Assembly: GCA_030637515.1 (NCBI GenBank)
Contig: DAOWGM010000081.1
Location: 1 to 64,000 of the forward strand
Length of the DNA: 64,000 nucleotides
Reading direction: 5' to 3'
Source: Bacteroidales bacterium
Lineage (GTDB): Bacteria > Bacteroidota > Bacteroidia > Bacteroidales > UBA12077
Shown here: in pieces, positions 33,553 through 43,423 of the stretch
Numbering within the stretch: the stretch's first letter is position 1
Layout of the letters: every line of letters begins with the position of its first letter
The notes under the pieces: generated by a model
Told to the model about the DNA's origin: nothing
The model's input: the letters and a program-made list of their open reading frames with translations, nothing else
The model's database searches: none
Position numbers and translations under genes: made by a program

Positions 33553-35844
33553 TTATTTTATAAAAAGAAGTTTTGTAATATAAGTTTTTGATCCGTCATC
33601 GTTTGTGCAAAAAACAAGATAAACACCAGTACTTACTCTACTTCCTGAGAAATTTCGTCCATTCCATGTTGCCTGCCCTCCCTCTGCGTCAGTTTCATAA
33701 ACAATGTTGCCACTAATATCTGTAATTTTTACATTTACATCAGATGCCAATCCGCGAATTGTAACATCACCCTCGTAATTTTCACGTACGGGATTTGGAT
33801 AAACATACACATCTTTGAAATCATCACTACCCATTGTAGCAGTTCCTCTATACGAAATTAAACCTTTGTCTGTTGCAAAGAATACTTCACCACTTTCATG
33901 GTTTATTGCAATATTGTTAATCCTGTCAGACAACAAAGGGCTGTTTTCAGAAGTAAAATGATTAATCTCGTCTGTTCCGTCTTTTGAAACTAAATAAACT
34001 CCTGAACTTTGAGTGCCTATCCATTTTCGGTTTGCTCCGTCAACAGCAATTGATGTTACTAATTCCGTATTTAACAAATATTGAGTAACTTCTCCTACGG
34101 TTAAGACAATTCTACGTGCATAAAATCCATCTTCGAATACATTTTCAGGATTAGAATATATTACAATTCCCTGATCTGTTCCAACCCAGATTTCACCATT
34201 TAAATCTTCAGCTATTGAAAATATGCTGTTAGAAATGACTTTCCCATTTTCATCAAGTATACTCAGCTTTTTATACTGATCATCCTCTTCATCGCTTATT
34301 GTACTATTGTTATCAAAAACAAACAAGCCTTCGCCATTTGGTAAAACAAGCCACTTTTGATCACTTTCTGTAACAATAATGTCTCCAGTTCTTAAATTAC
34401 TGATTTCTTCGTCGTAATTAAAACTAAACCAATCTCCATCACTCGTTAAAACAGATACAGGACTGGTAACTTCGGAGTTAGTAATCCAGAGATTATTTTC
34501 ACTATCATATGCTAATCCATAAATACGACAAAAATCGTCGCCGAAAACCATTGATTGTAAAGTGCTGTTACCATTTTTTTCATTATATATTGCCACAACT
34601 TCATTATTTCTGTATTCAATTAGTCCGTTCCCCCAACTTCCGGCAAAATAATGATCTGAATTGTACGGATCAATTTCTACAGAGATGTAATCTATTGCAT
34701 CATAATTAATAATTGAAGACCATCTTTCGTTTTGAAACGAAAACACAATACCATTTAAAAAAATATTTCCATAAGAAGGGCTTAAACCACCTGCAGCAAC
34801 CAAAACACGTTCATTCTTTATATCCATAGTAAAGGCGTTGGATAAATAGGGTGCATTAGGAACAATATTTTCCTCGGTTCCGTTGTGATATCTTACTAAT
34901 CCTCTTCCATTATCGGCTATATAATATACATTGCTTTCTGTTGTAATTGCATCATATGGATGAAAGTTTGTAATTTCTGAATTGGAGACTGAAGTTATCG
35001 GCGACATGTAGAGATCATAAACCAAAACATCTGTATCGGCAATAATATGCACACGAAAATTTGCAACATGTATCTTATTTACTGTACCATAGCTATTGTT
35101 AAATATATTCCAAGAGAGGTCTTTATAATAAATAATGTCGTTTGAAGATTCATTAACCTGATTTACAAGAATATTGCCATTATTGTTAACATAAATAGAA
35201 TTAAATTTAGATGTATACGATGGTATGTCAGTAATTATCTGCCAATTAGCATAATCAACTAAGTTAGGATTGTTATAGTCAGCAATAAAAACTCCCTGAT
35301 TTGTTGCTGCATATAGAAAGCTATTGCTTAGAAATAACTGATTTACTTGAACCTGCGTTCCAAGTGTTCCAATAAAATAGGTTTCTTTAATTTCTCTTTT
35401 TTCGGTATTTACAACTACAATTCCAAATCCGCAGGATAAATAAACATATTCATCAATAAATAAGATATGATTAATTGATTTACTTCCACTTATCATTTCT
35501 CTTTTGATATCAGAAATATTATAAACTTCGTTATCGAAAATTAAATCGACATTCCCATTTGAATATCCAGCAACTAACAAATAATTTTCTTCGGAATATG
35601 CAATTGCAGAAACACCAATATCTGATAGCAAATTAACTTTTGTATACTTTTCAACATTTTGGTTTGTTTTGCTGTATGAAAAAATTCCGCTTTCACAGGC
35701 AACATAAATTTTTGTTGGGGATTCTGCAATATGCCTTGAATATGTGAATGGTAAATGATCACGCCATTCTCCAACACCTATTTGTGCATATGAAATGCAG
35801 GTAATAAGTATGAAAAACAGTTGGATAAATAGTTTTTTTTTCAT
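33553..35844 (-). CDS. porZ: Type IX secretion system protein PorZ
   Basis: A 763-residue exported protein. The start at 35844 gives the signal peptide MKKKLFIQLFFILITCISYAQ; an ATG six codons earlier is possible. The N-terminal propeller begins IGVGEWRDHLPFTYSRHIAES and contains GYSNGNVDLIFDNEVYNISDIKREMISGSKSIN-type blocks and CGFGIVVVNTEKREIKETYFIG, the PorZ signature. A second propeller (SIAEDLNGEIWVGTDQGIVIY) follows, and the C-terminus is a T9SS type A sorting domain (YVYPNPVRENYEGDV ... STGVYLVF). PorZ sits in the outer-membrane attachment complex that links A-LPS to T9SS cargo. This fits the T9SS cargo found elsewhere in the window. Confidence 0.88.
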   Translation of the reverse strand: MKKKLFIQLFFILITCISYAQIGVGEWRDHLPFTYSRHIAESPTKIYVACESGIFSYSKTNQNVEKYTKVNLLSDIGVSAIAYSEENYLLVAGYSNGNVDLIFDNEVYNISDIKREMISGSKSINHILFIDEYVYLSCGFGIVVVNTEKREIKETYFIGTLGTQVQVNQLFLSNSFLYAATNQGVFIADYNNPNLVDYANWQIITDIPSYTSKFNSIYVNNNGNILVNQVNESSNDIIYYKDLSWNIFNNSYGTVNKIHVANFRVHIIADTDVLVYDLYMSPITSVSNSEITNFHPYDAITTESNVYYIADNGRGLVRYHNGTEENIVPNAPYLSNAFTMDIKNERVLVAAGGLSPSYGNIFLNGIVFSFQNERWSSIINYDAIDYISVEIDPYNSDHYFAGSWGNGLIEYRNNEVVAIYNEKNGNSTLQSMVFGDDFCRIYGLAYDSENNLWITNSEVTSPVSVLTSDGDWFSFNYDEEISNLRTGDIIVTESDQKWLVLPNGEGLFVFDNNSTISDEEDDQYKKLSILDENGKVISNSIFSIAEDLNGEIWVGTDQGIVIYSNPENVFEDGFYARRIVLTVGEVTQYLLNTELVTSIAVDGANRKWIGTQSSGVYLVSKDGTDEINHFTSENSPLLSDRINNIAINHESGEVFFATDKGLISYRGTATMGSDDFKDVYVYPNPVRENYEGDVTIRGLASDVNVKITDISGNIVYETDAEGGQATWNGRNFSGSRVSTGVYLVFCTNDDGSKTYITKLLFIK

Positions 35845-35893
35845 TGATCGATTTATTATCAAAAACCCATTTTTCTACAGGATATTGTCAATT

Positions 35894-36469
35894 TTAACGA
35901 TTTTTTAGAAACTCCACTAATTTTTTTGTAGCTCTTGCGCGATGGCTGATTTTATTTTTCTCATCCAAGGACATTTGCGCAAAAGACAAATCATAGCCTT
36001 CGGGTTTAAAAATAGGATCATAGCCAAAGCCATCTATTCCTGTTTTCTCTGTAAGAATTTCGCCATTAACTTGCCCTTCAAAATAATACTCTTTGCCTTC
36101 TAAAATAAGAGCAATGACAGTTTTAAAACACGCTTTTCTGTTTTCTATTCCCTGAAGCTTTTCAAGTACTTTGTTCATATTGTCTTCAAAAGAGCATGGT
36201 TCTCCTGCGTATCTTGCTGAGTATACTCCAGGCTCTCCATTTAAAGCATCTATTTCAAGACCTGTATCATCTGCAAAACAATTTATATTGTATTTATCAA
36301 AAATGTAATGCGCTTTTTGTGCTGCATTTTCTTTTAATGTTTCATAATCTTCAGGAATTTCCTCAGCACATCCTATTTCTTTTAAACTTCGTAGTTTAAT
36401 TTTATTATCTAGTAAAGACTGAACTTCCTTCAGTTTATGTAAATTATTTGTAGCAAATATTAATTCCAT
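35894..36469 (-). CDS. rdgB: RdgB/HAM1 non-canonical purine NTP pyrophosphatase
   Basis: A 191-residue enzyme that hydrolyses dITP, ITP and XTP to monophosphates and so cleans the nucleotide pool. Signature blocks: LIFATNNLHKLKEVQ at the N-terminus, FADDTGLEIDALNGEPGVYSARYAG, GIDGFGYDPIFKPEG and KNKISHRARA. Family-length and complete. It is in the same direction as porZ, 49 bases upstream of it. Confidence 0.93.
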   Translation of the reverse strand: MELIFATNNLHKLKEVQSLLDNKIKLRSLKEIGCAEEIPEDYETLKENAAQKAHYIFDKYNINCFADDTGLEIDALNGEPGVYSARYAGEPCSFEDNMNKVLEKLQGIENRKACFKTVIALILEGKEYYFEGQVNGEILTEKTGIDGFGYDPIFKPEGYDLSFAQMSLDEKNKISHRARATKKLVEFLKNR

Positions 36470-36476
36470 ATCATTT

Positions 36477-36509
36477 TAAAAAAAGTGGATGACATTTCTG
36501 GTCATCCAC
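36477..36509 (-). terminator. Intrinsic terminator of the universal stress protein gene
   Basis: GTGGATGAC / GTCATCCAC stem with a 7-base loop; the minus strand continues with a run of seven or more T. Confidence 0.85.
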
Positions 36510-36540
36510 ATAATTATATTTTACATTTTTAACTATTATT

Positions 36541-37371
36541 TTAATTAAAACCTTCCCACACAGTTAAATCGGCTCTTGGATTAACAACCATTATCGGTGT
36601 CTTTGAACTGTTTGCAATAATATATTGCTCCTGAGCACCAACAACGTAATCAGCCAATCCAATATTTTTTGTTGTAAGAATTAAAATCAAGTCAGCAGTA
36701 ATGCTTTTTCCAAACTCCATTATTTCCACACCAAAATTCTTTTTACCTTCAGCGGTATGGATCTCATAATCAATTCCTTTTGCATCCATTATTTTTCGTG
36801 CAAAAACTATGTTTGCTTTTATTCTTTTAATAAAACCCACATCTGTTGTGTTTGGTTTTACAATATGAAATTTCGGGTTAAAATTTTTGTGCAAATAGTT
36901 CACCCAATTAAGCATTTCTTTGCTTTCCTTTTTAAAATCAATTGGTAAAACAATGTCTCTTAAATCGGTCTCATTAGGATTCTCCTGAACTACAACAAAA
37001 GGCACTTTTGAGCTAACTATTACTTTAAGAGCCCAGCTACCGGTAAGTTTTTGCATCCCTCTAAGACCATGAGTTCCCATAATAACTAACTCAGATTCTA
37101 CTTCTGAAGCAACTTCTCCAATTGTTGTGAAAATTGTTCCTTTTCTTACTATTGCTTCAATGTCTATTCCATTCTTGCCTCTGTTATTATCTGCTACTTC
37201 GTTCAGTTTTTTTTGTGCTTCTTCTCTTTCTTTATCATTTTTAATGATATGAAGGAGTACAATTTTTTTACTTTCTGCTTTCTCGGCAAATTTGTATGCA
37301 TGCAATAAAGCACATTCAGCAACAGGTGTAAAATCCCATGGAATTAAAATAATGTGATTCTCGTTTTTCAT
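36541..37371 (-). CDS. Universal stress protein, two UspA domains
   Basis: A 276-residue tandem UspA protein. The first domain starts IILIPWDFTPVAECALLHAYKFAE and carries the ATP-type motif VIMGTHGLRGMQKLTGSWALKVI (G-x2-G-x9-G-S pattern). The second (DIVLPIDFKKESKEMLNWVNYL) ends in SSKTPIMVVNPR and has lost the glycine-rich loop, so only the first domain is likely to bind nucleotide. A TATTTTTG box lies 36 bases upstream (37415-37408, minus strand) without a good -33. A general stress role is inferred from the family. Confidence 0.88.
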   Translation of the reverse strand: MKNENHIILIPWDFTPVAECALLHAYKFAEKAESKKIVLLHIIKNDKEREEAQKKLNEVADNNRGKNGIDIEAIVRKGTIFTTIGEVASEVESELVIMGTHGLRGMQKLTGSWALKVIVSSKVPFVVVQENPNETDLRDIVLPIDFKKESKEMLNWVNYLHKNFNPKFHIVKPNTTDVGFIKRIKANIVFARKIMDAKGIDYEIHTAEGKKNFGVEIMEFGKSITADLILILTTKNIGLADYVVGAQEQYIIANSSKTPIMVVNPRADLTVWEGFN

Positions 37372-37471
37372 AAAACCCCGGATTTATTTAAAATCAACGT
37401 TCTTAAACAAAAATAAATTCTTATATTACAACTTAAATCTTTTGGCTTACTAAGTTCCAAAAAACCAAGTT

Positions 37472-40400
37472 ATGTATTTTAAAATAATTTTTCATAAAAA
37501 TACACTTTTTTTTTCCATCATTTTTTCTATTTGTTTATTCCTTTGTTCAAATGTTGGTTTTTCTGAGAATATTGGCAATCCATATATACAACGTATTATT
37601 ATTAAGAATTATGGTTTTAACAATAATAATTTTTCAATATTACAAGGTCACAAGGGTGTTGTTTATATTGGAAACACCAATGGTATCATACAATTCGATG
37701 GGAATTTCTTTGAAATATTAAAAATTCCAGGAACTCCTTTTATGGATATAAATATGAAGGGGGAGATTTATGTTGGAGGAGAAAATGATTTTGGTTTTAT
37801 TGGTAATAAGGCATCGGGAGAATCTTATTTTTATTCTTTAGTTGATTCTTTAAGTCCTGAAATAAAAATCTTTGGACAAATTAATAAAGTAGCTTGTATT
37901 ACACAAGAAGTATACTATTGTTCAGACAAGGTCCTGTTTAAATGGGATGGAGAAAACATCTCTATTGTAGAAAATAGTCAAGAAAGTATTGAATTATTCA
38001 AAGTAAATGATCAGGTTTATCTTGAGAAAAAAGAAAAAGGAATATTTAAATTAGTTAACAATCAATTCATCTTAATTCCTGGAAGTGAATTTTTTATCGA
38101 TAAAGATATTGTTGATGTGATTCCGTTTAATGAACAGATCTTAATTAAAACGGAAAAGGAAGAAGGGTTTTATTTATATAGTAACTACTCCATTGAACAT
38201 TTTAAGACTGAAGCCGATCTGTTTATTTCAGATAATATATATTCTACAACTTGTTTGCTAAATAATGGAAATTATGCAATTGGAACAAAGCTCTCTGGAA
38301 TAATAGTTATAAATAAAAAAGGGAAAGTTGTTTCTACAATTAATGAATCTGCCGGCTTGTTTAATTCTGATGTTAACGAACTGTTTGCTGACAATAAAAA
38401 TAATTTATGGGCATTACATAATCAGGGAATTAGTCGAATTGAAATTCCATCACCATATAGTTATTTTAATAAAAACCATGGATTAAAAGGCAATGTAACA
38501 TCTGTTACCAGATTTAAAAATACGCTTTATGTCGCAACTACTGCCGGTGTTTATTATTTAGAGGAGTTATCAGAAAACAACCGAGAATGTCCGGGTTGTC
38601 AGGTATTTAAACATTTGTCCGATATTAAATCTGGATGTTATGATTTTCATCATTTTAATAATCAGCTTTTTGTAACTTCTTCTAAAGGGATATATGAAAT
38701 TATAGGCGAAAAGGCTTTTATGTTTTACAATAGAGATGCAGGGCAAATAACAAGTGTATTAAGATCAACAAAAAATCCTGAGTATTTATATCTTGGTCAT
38801 AATGATGGTTTTTCAGCTATTAGATTTACAGGAGGGATACTTATTATTGAGAAGAAAATTAACGGAATAAATCATAAGATAACAAGTATTGCTGAAGAGG
38901 ATGATGGAACTTTATGGTTGTCGGCAAATAGAAGTGGTGTATATAAAATTGATCCTTTTGAAAACTATTCAAAAAACTTAAAATTCTCTTTATATAATAA
39001 AGACAATATTTTGTCTAAAAATCCTGAATGGATAAATCTTTACAACCTCAGTTCGGGAATGCTATTTTCATCCTCAGAAGGTATTTGCAGGTTTAATAAA
39101 GAAAAGGAACTTTTTTACAAAGATACATTGTTAGGAATTGATTTTATATCAGAATCTAACTGGGTTTATCCAATTATTGAAGATAAAGATCAGAATTTGT
39201 GGTTAAATATTATAGGTAAAAATAACAACTCAAACAAAACATTATTCAGGAATACTAAGGCAGATTCCTTAAAAATACTTAGACCATTACCTTTAAACAG
39301 AATTAAAGATTTTTTTATAAGCTCTATACATCCTGAGCCTAATGATATTGTATGGTTTGGAGGATTTGAAGGTTTGATTCGTTTAAATATGAAAAATGAA
39401 CTACCCGTTGTTAGCAATTATAATGTTAAGCTACACAAAATAACTATTGGAATCGACTCCGTTGTGTATCAGCAACCTTTTGGAAGTTCAATAGAAAAAG
39501 AAAAAATCTCAAGAAATTTTCCTTATAATTTTAATACCGTTGCTTTCGAGTTCTGCGCTACTGACTATGAAAGTGAAAATCAAATAGTATATCAGTACAT
39601 GTTGGAAGGATTTGATGAAGAATGGTTAGCCTGGACAAGATTAAATATTAAAGAATATACAAACCTTTATGAAGGTAAATATACTTTTAAAGTAAGGGCT
39701 AAAAACATTTTTGATTCTGTATCTGATATATCAACTTATGAGTTTAGTATAAGACCTCCTTTTTATCGCACAATCTCTGCTTTTTTTATCTATATAATTA
39801 CTACAATTTTATTATTTATATTGATAAGTAAATGGAGAGCTTATTATTTTGCTCGTGAGAAATTCCGTTTGGAAAATATAATTCATGAACGAACCGAGGA
39901 AGTTGTAATCCAAAAAGAAAAAGCCGATAATCTATTGGAGAGGGTACTCCCAAAAACTACTGCTAAGGAGTTAAAATCAGGTAGAAAAGCTGGTCCTTAT
40001 CACTACAATATGGTAAGTGTCTTATTTTCTGACATACAGGGATTTACAAAGATATCAGAACAAATGGATTCGGAGCTTCTGATAGATGAGCTTGACAGGT
40101 TCTTTTTACAATTTGACACAGTTGCTGAAAAATACAATATTGAAAAAATAAAGACGATTGGTGATGCATATATGTGTGCCGGAGGAATACCTGCAAAAAA
40201 CAGGACCAATCCTGTTGAAGTTGTTGTTGCCGCTCTTGAAATGCAAAACTTCATGAAAAAATTAAAATCACAGATAAAAGATGACTCAAAACATATCTGG
40301 GATTTAAGAATTGGAATAGACACTGGTCCTGTTGTAGCAGGAGTTTTAGGTCGCAGCAAAATATCTTATGATATTTGGGGAGGAACAGTTAATACTGCAA

Positions 40401-41221
40401 GTAGAATGGAAGCATCTGGCGAGCCCGGTAAAATAAATATTACTGAAAATACATATATGTTAATTAAGGATTTCTTTATTTGTCAGTACAGAGGGAAAAT
40501 GCCTGTAAAATACAAAGGAGAAATTGACATGTATTTTGTTGAAGGATTTATGCCTCATTTGGCATCAGATATAAAAGGTCAAATCCCGAATGAAGAATTT
40601 TTCACTCAACTTCAAATATTAAGGATAAATGATGTAGAAGAATTTGTGCTTAGCAAACTTGAAGATGGATTGCCAGACAATTTATATTATCACAATGTAA
40701 AACATACCATTGATGTTGTAACTCAGGTTGAGCTCATAGGTCGTTCTGAAGGAATTAAAGATGAAGAAATGTTAATCCTTAAAACAGCAGCCTTATTCCA
40801 TGATATGGGTCATTTGGTAAATTATGATACACATGAGGAAGAAAGTACAAAGCTTGCTAAAAAAATACTCCTTGAATATCATTATTCTCCTAAGCAAATT
40901 GAAAGAATTTGCGAGTTGATACTGATAACTCAAATGCCTCCTCAACCCAAAAATCTACTCGAAGAAATTATGTGTGATGCTGACTTGGATTACCTTGGTC
41001 GAGCAGATTTTGTTCCGGTTTCAATTAATCTTTATAAAGAGTATCACGAAAGAAAGAAAATTGATTCAATTCAGGAATGGAATAAAATGCAACTTAAATT
41101 CATCAAAAACCATCAGTATTTTACCAAAACAGCACAAAAGCTGCGTGAAGTAAACAAGAAAAAGCAGCTTGAAAATATTCAAGAAGAAATAAAAAGAGAA
41201 TTTGAAAAGAATGATGATTAA
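37472..41221 (+). CDS. Propeller-sensor adenylate cyclase fused to an HD phosphohydrolase domain
   Basis: A 1249-residue inner-membrane sensor: signal or first membrane segment (1-31), periplasmic two-component-type propellers (~35-680), Y_Y_Y domain (~690-765), transmembrane helix (~770-790), coiled coil, class III cyclase (~846-1010) and a C-terminal HD domain (~1090-1215). The cyclase has both metal aspartates (Asp854 in FSDIQGFT, Asp898 in GDAYM), adenine-selecting Lys894 and Asp967, and transition-state Asn974 and Arg978, so it should make cAMP. The HD domain has a first His in NVKHTIDVV, His1110-Asp1111 in FHDMGH and DADLDYLG. Similar propeller sensors usually end in a histidine kinase; here the outputs are cyclase and HD. 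Confidence 0.9.
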   Translation: MYFKIIFHKNTLFFSIIFSICLFLCSNVGFSENIGNPYIQRIIIKNYGFNNNNFSILQGHKGVVYIGNTNGIIQFDGNFFEILKIPGTPFMDINMKGEIYVGGENDFGFIGNKASGESYFYSLVDSLSPEIKIFGQINKVACITQEVYYCSDKVLFKWDGENISIVENSQESIELFKVNDQVYLEKKEKGIFKLVNNQFILIPGSEFFIDKDIVDVIPFNEQILIKTEKEEGFYLYSNYSIEHFKTEADLFISDNIYSTTCLLNNGNYAIGTKLSGIIVINKKGKVVSTINESAGLFNSDVNELFADNKNNLWALHNQGISRIEIPSPYSYFNKNHGLKGNVTSVTRFKNTLYVATTAGVYYLEELSENNRECPGCQVFKHLSDIKSGCYDFHHFNNQLFVTSSKGIYEIIGEKAFMFYNRDAGQITSVLRSTKNPEYLYLGHNDGFSAIRFTGGILIIEKKINGINHKITSIAEEDDGTLWLSANRSGVYKIDPFENYSKNLKFSLYNKDNILSKNPEWINLYNLSSGMLFSSSEGICRFNKEKELFYKDTLLGIDFISESNWVYPIIEDKDQNLWLNIIGKNNNSNKTLFRNTKADSLKILRPLPLNRIKDFFISSIHPEPNDIVWFGGFEGLIRLNMKNELPVVSNYNVKLHKITIGIDSVVYQQPFGSSIEKEKISRNFPYNFNTVAFEFCATDYESENQIVYQYMLEGFDEEWLAWTRLNIKEYTNLYEGKYTFKVRAKNIFDSVSDISTYEFSIRPPFYRTISAFFIYIITTILLFILISKWRAYYFAREKFRLENIIHERTEEVVIQKEKADNLLERVLPKTTAKELKSGRKAGPYHYNMVSVLFSDIQGFTKISEQMDSELLIDELDRFFLQFDTVAEKYNIEKIKTIGDAYMCAGGIPAKNRTNPVEVVVAALEMQNFMKKLKSQIKDDSKHIWDLRIGIDTGPVVAGVLGRSKISYDIWGGTVNTASRMEASGEPGKINITENTYMLIKDFFICQYRGKMPVKYKGEIDMYFVEGFMPHLASDIKGQIPNEEFFTQLQILRINDVEEFVLSKLEDGLPDNLYYHNVKHTIDVVTQVELIGRSEGIKDEEMLILKTAALFHDMGHLVNYDTHEEESTKLAKKILLEYHYSPKQIERICELILITQMPPQPKNLLEEIMCDADLDYLGRADFVPVSINLYKEYHERKKIDSIQEWNKMQLKFIKNHQYFTKTAQKLREVNKKKQLENIQEEIKREFEKNDD

Positions 41222-41235
41222 AATGAAGTACTTAA

Positions 41236-41255
41236 CCTGCCTGCTGGCAGGCAGG
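41236..41255. repeat. Perfect-type GC-rich palindrome
   Basis: CCTGCCTGCTGGCAGGCAGG: 9-base arms around a CT/TG centre, GC-rich in an AT-rich spacer and followed by GAATGA as in the other short repeats. It could also act as a stem for transcription ending. Confidence 0.55.
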
Positions 41256-41325
41256 AATGAACTAAAATTATAAGTGCCTAAAGTTTCTCAAAAATGAAAA
41301 ATGTGCTTTTGTATCATATTTATTC

Positions 41326-42123
41326 CTAATATTCAAGTTCTACTTTATAACCATTGTGTTTTCGAATATTTAAAACTCTACCTTCATCAAAAATTAAGTA
41401 TTGACCTTTTATTCCCATTAGTTTTCCGCTGATTTGTTTTTCCTTATCAAACGAAAATGAATTCACTTTTTCAGAATATTCAATCACAGGAAAGTTTATT
41501 TCCTGAATCTTATTATCATCAATAAAATACTTTACAAACTCTTTTTTTACTAAGTCTTTTGCTTTTGCTTTTTGCTCTATTAAATTGATTTCTCTCTCAA
41601 CTTTATTTGTTAGCATATTACGCCAGTTTGTTTTATCGGCAAAATGTTTTTTCAGATTTACTTCTAATAATCCTGCAGTATTTCTATTCGAAACCTGAGC
41701 AATTTTAATTGCAAAAGATGCTCCTTGATCAATCCATCGAACCGGAACCTGAGCCAATCTGGTTACACCTACTTTTAAGCCACTTGAAATTGCTAAATAC
41801 ACAATATGATCCTGCAGACAATGATTTTTTGACCATTCCATATCGCGCGAAATTCCTTCTTGAGCTTTACACATTTCCGGTCTTAAAATACAGTCGTCAG
41901 TTTCGGGAGCTGTCCTAAAGCAAGGAAAACAATATCCTTGATGAAACGATTTATTTGTCTTTCGTCCACAACGTATACAATGAATCTCATTTAAATAAGA
42001 AATCGATATCTCTTTATTAATCAGATCATTCATGTGTATTTTCTGATCGCTTAATTGTAAAAAATAATCAACCGGATCATTTAATTCTACATGCATTTTG
42101 TGTAAAGAACCTTCTATTTTCAT
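41326..42123 (-). CDS. DUF2797 domain-containing protein
   Basis: A 265-residue cytoplasmic protein. A zinc-ribbon-like CIRCGRK ... GYCFPCF cluster (about residues 49-69), a further pair of cysteines in DCILRPEMC, and a GIY-YIG-reminiscent segment (IVYLAISSGLKVGVTR followed by RWIDQGA) are visible; this order is typical of DUF2797. The GIY-YIG likeness suggests a nucleic-acid role, but no function is established that I can name. The gene is alone on this strand. Confidence 0.8.
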   Translation of the reverse strand: MKIEGSLHKMHVELNDPVDYFLQLSDQKIHMNDLINKEISISYLNEIHCIRCGRKTNKSFHQGYCFPCFRTAPETDDCILRPEMCKAQEGISRDMEWSKNHCLQDHIVYLAISSGLKVGVTRLAQVPVRWIDQGASFAIKIAQVSNRNTAGLLEVNLKKHFADKTNWRNMLTNKVEREINLIEQKAKAKDLVKKEFVKYFIDDNKIQEINFPVIEYSEKVNSFSFDKEKQISGKLMGIKGQYLIFDEGRVLNIRKHNGYKVELEY

Positions 42124-42248
42124 CTATTTATCTATTAATTATTCGCAATTTCAAGAAATTACTTAACTAAGCTCAAAAATAATAAAAAAATTTATAATTG
42201 ATTTTCAGCTACTTAAGTTGTGTTGTGTGAAATATTTACTACTATGTG

Positions 42249-42280
42249 TTGCATGGTATTGTATTTTTTATATATCTTTG
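42249..42280 (+). promoter_or_regulatory. Bacteroidota-type promoter of the PspC operon
   Basis: TTG (42249-42251), a 21-base spacer and TATCTTTG (42273-42280), 46 bases before the first PspC gene. Confidence 0.65.
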
Positions 42281-42326
42281 TATTGTAATTTTGTATGTAT
42301 AGTATAGTACTATAAATTAATAAATA

Positions 42327-42926
42327 ATGAAAACAACAATAACAATAAATTTAGGAGGAATAGTATTTCATATTGATGATGACGCTTATGAAATGCTGCA
42401 TAATTACCTTATTGCTGTAGAAAAGCAATTCTCAGGTGAAGAAGAACGCAAAGAGGTTATGTCAGATATTGAAGCACGTTTATCTGAATTATTTACTGAA
42501 ATTCTTGGACAAAAGAGAGATGTAATAATGAAAGATGATGTTTCTAAAATATTTGAAATAATGGGTGAACCCGAAGACTTTCTTGATGAAGAATCTCAAA
42601 AAGAAGAGCCTAAACGAAGATACAGATCCCAGAAAACATCAAAACGATTGTTTCGCGATCCTGATAACAGAATTTTGGGAGGTGTTTGTGGTGGTTTAGG
42701 AGCTTACTTCAATATAGATCCAATCGTATTCAGAATAATCTTTATTTTGATTGCATTTGGAATGGGCTCTGGATTAATCATCTATATTATTCTCTGGATT
42801 GCTATACCGGAAGCATCTACAACAGCTCAAAAACTTGAAATGCGCGGTGAACCTATCACTATTGAAAATATTAAAAGAGCTGTACGTGACGAATTTGAAA
42901 ATGTTAAAAGAAACATGAAATTCTAA
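42327..42926 (+). CDS. PspC domain protein (short form)
   Basis: A 199-residue protein. A cytoplasmic N-terminal part (ITINLGGIVFHIDDDAYEMLHNYL, SDIEARLSELF) leads to a PspC domain at about 105-165: KRLFRDPDNRILGGVCGGLGAYFNIDPIVFRIIFILI with one or two membrane helices, then TTAQKLEMRGEPI. PspC proteins take part in envelope-stress sensing. It is the first gene of a PspC-PadR-PspC group and is a shortened paralogue of the last one. Confidence 0.88.
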   Translation: MKTTITINLGGIVFHIDDDAYEMLHNYLIAVEKQFSGEEERKEVMSDIEARLSELFTEILGQKRDVIMKDDVSKIFEIMGEPEDFLDEESQKEEPKRRYRSQKTSKRLFRDPDNRILGGVCGGLGAYFNIDPIVFRIIFILIAFGMGSGLIIYIILWIAIPEASTTAQKLEMRGEPITIENIKRAVRDEFENVKRNMKF

Positions 42927-42968
42927 ACTGCACTTATTAAAACATTATTTCATACTAAAATAAAAAAT

Positions 42969-43307
42969 ATGAATCCCGAAAATACAAAAGCTCAGATGAA
43001 AAAAGGCGTATTGGAATTCTGCATACTATCCATCCTTTCAAAGCAGGATTATTACGCTTCCGACATCATTAAAGCTTTAAAAGAAGCTAAAATGATAGTT
43101 GTTGAAGGAACTCTTTATCCACTACTAACCAGACAAAAAAATGCTGGTTTATTAAGCTATCGCTGGGAAGAATCAACACAAGGACCTCCTCGTAAATATT
43201 ATACTTTAACCGAAGATGGTAAAAAGTATTTAATTGAACTTGAATCATCGTGGACCGAACTTGTCGATGCAGTTAACTCGATTAGTAAAAAATTAAACAG
43301 TCAATGA
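42969..43307 (+). CDS. PadR family transcriptional regulator
   Basis: A 112-residue winged-helix protein with the PadR core: MKKGVLEFCILSILSKQDYYASDIIKAL, VVEGTLYPLLTRQKNAGLLSYRWEES and GPPRKYYTLTEDGKKYL. It lies 42 bases after the first PspC gene and upstream of the second. In Bacteroidota PadR often controls a downstream PspC gene, so autoregulation of this group is likely (inference). Confidence 0.9.
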   Translation: MNPENTKAQMKKGVLEFCILSILSKQDYYASDIIKALKEAKMIVVEGTLYPLLTRQKNAGLLSYRWEESTQGPPRKYYTLTEDGKKYLIELESSWTELVDAVNSISKKLNSQ

Positions 43308-43423
43308 CTGAAATAACTAAGCAAAGCGTTCTCATGAGCCTTAGCGAATAATTATTGAGAAACTTAAGAGCATTTTTAAGAACTTATCTCAAATAATCGA
43401 TTTTAATAATAAAATATAAAGAG

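Noticed and set aside
40003-40359. 118-codon minus-strand frame inside the cyclase gene
   Set aside because: Antisense to the strongly conserved cyclase domain; no family likeness.
41236-41255. Operator for a regulator
   Set aside because: The palindrome lies downstream of the cyclase gene and before a convergent gene, not in a promoter region, and resembles the interspersed repeats.
43311-43350. Further copy of the short interspersed repeat between PadR and the long PspC gene
   Set aside because: Only 'ctcatgagc...agcgaat' is shared with the element at 10951; the terminal GTCATTC/GAATGAC arms are missing, so it is at best a remnant.
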